A stretch of 6,733 nucleotides of DNA from an uncultured Stomatobaculum sp. (GTDB lineage: Bacteria; Bacillota; Clostridia; Lachnospirales; Lachnospiraceae), in assembly GCA_938010625.1 (NCBI GenBank), contig CALLVJ010000245.1, forward strand, positions 1 through 6,733. Direction: 5' to 3'. Below the pieces are notes generated by a model that was given only the letters and a program-made list of their open reading frames with translations, was not told the origin of the DNA and made no database searches. Both the position numbers and the translations under genes were made by a program. Below, piece after piece: positions 6,629-6,733 of the stretch; within the stretch, counting starts at the first letter, position 1, and the number at the start of each line of letters is the position of its first letter.

Positions 6629-6733
6629 GAAACGGGGCTGGCTGCTTTTGCTGCTCTGTCTGTTCTGCCTCGCAGGCTGCAGTCAAAAGAAACTGAGCGC
6701 AGATCCGGCGGCGGGGCGCTATGCAGTTTACTA
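6618..6733 (+). CDS. Lipoprotein, N-terminal part (3' end outside window)
   Basis: Reading from GTG 6618 gives 38 complete codons with no stop to the window edge. The product begins with a basic MANKKRGW, then a Leu/Cys-rich hydrophobic core (9-18) and the lipobox LAGC (18-21), so it should be cleaved before C21 and lipid-anchored on the outer face of the membrane. The mature start CSQKKLSADPAAGRYAVY ends in a hydrophobic strand-like stretch. Lipoproteins that directly follow WalK/ResE-like kinases in Clostridia often carry a GerMN domain, and the 'YAVYY'-like beginning would fit. This is a guess, since the diagnostic part is missing. The 11-bp overlap with the kinase gene argues for one operon and possibly a shared envelope function, such as modulating the sensor. 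Confidence 0.75.
   Translation, partial: MANKKRGWLLLLLCLFCLAGCSQKKLSADPAAGRYAVY

Noticed and set aside
1..6733. CRISPR arrays, insertion sequences, tRNA or rRNA genes, toxin-antitoxin or phage genes
   Set aside because: No regularly spaced repeats, transposase motifs, terminal inverted repeats or RNA-gene-like stretches were seen. The window is almost fully accounted for by coding sequence.

Overview
The window reads as ordinary chromosomal DNA from a low-to-mid GC Gram-positive (Firmicutes/Clostridia) bacterium, most plausibly a Lachnospiraceae-like anaerobe. This is an inference. It rests on strong purine-rich Shine-Dalgarno sites, a YknXYZ-style three-gene ABC exporter (separate ATPase and permease plus a membrane-anchored adaptor, with no TolC-like gene in view), a WalK/ResE-like kinase followed by a lipoprotein, and a two-TM hypothetical protein of a kind I associate with Lachnospiraceae. 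No mobile element, CRISPR array, rRNA or tRNA is visible.

Layout. Positions 2-2828 and on to 3999 (+ strand) form one tightly packed operon. It contains the 3' end of an unidentified beta-rich protein, a long membrane-fusion/adaptor protein (350-2104), an ABC ATPase (2091-2828) and a MacB/YknZ-type permease (2812-3999). The last three overlap by 14 and 17 bp. A perfect 21-bp-arm hairpin (4013-4058) closes the operon. It is symmetrical enough to stop transcription from both sides, because the next gene (4076-4906, - strand) converges on it. That gene encodes a two-helix membrane protein with a cytoplasmic domain and a long Ala/Thr/Glu/Pro-rich tail. A 177-bp divergent intergenic region (4907-5083) holds candidate promoters for both sides, an 8-bp inverted repeat and short direct repeats. 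From it a sensor histidine kinase (5084-6628, +) is expressed. Its end overlaps the start of a lipoprotein gene that runs off the window (6618-6733).

How the genes work together. The adaptor, ATPase and permease should assemble into a MacAB/YknXYZ-type exporter or mechanotransmission pump in the cytoplasmic membrane. Its substrate cannot be read from sequence. The histidine kinase and lipoprotein look like a separate envelope-sensing unit with no response regulator in view. Nothing in the sequence ties this kinase to the transporter.

The most notable observation is that the adaptor carries two consecutive lipoyl-helix-lipoyl-barrel modules, making it about 200 residues longer than a standard MacA/YknX protein. 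No clearly novel multi-gene system is evident.
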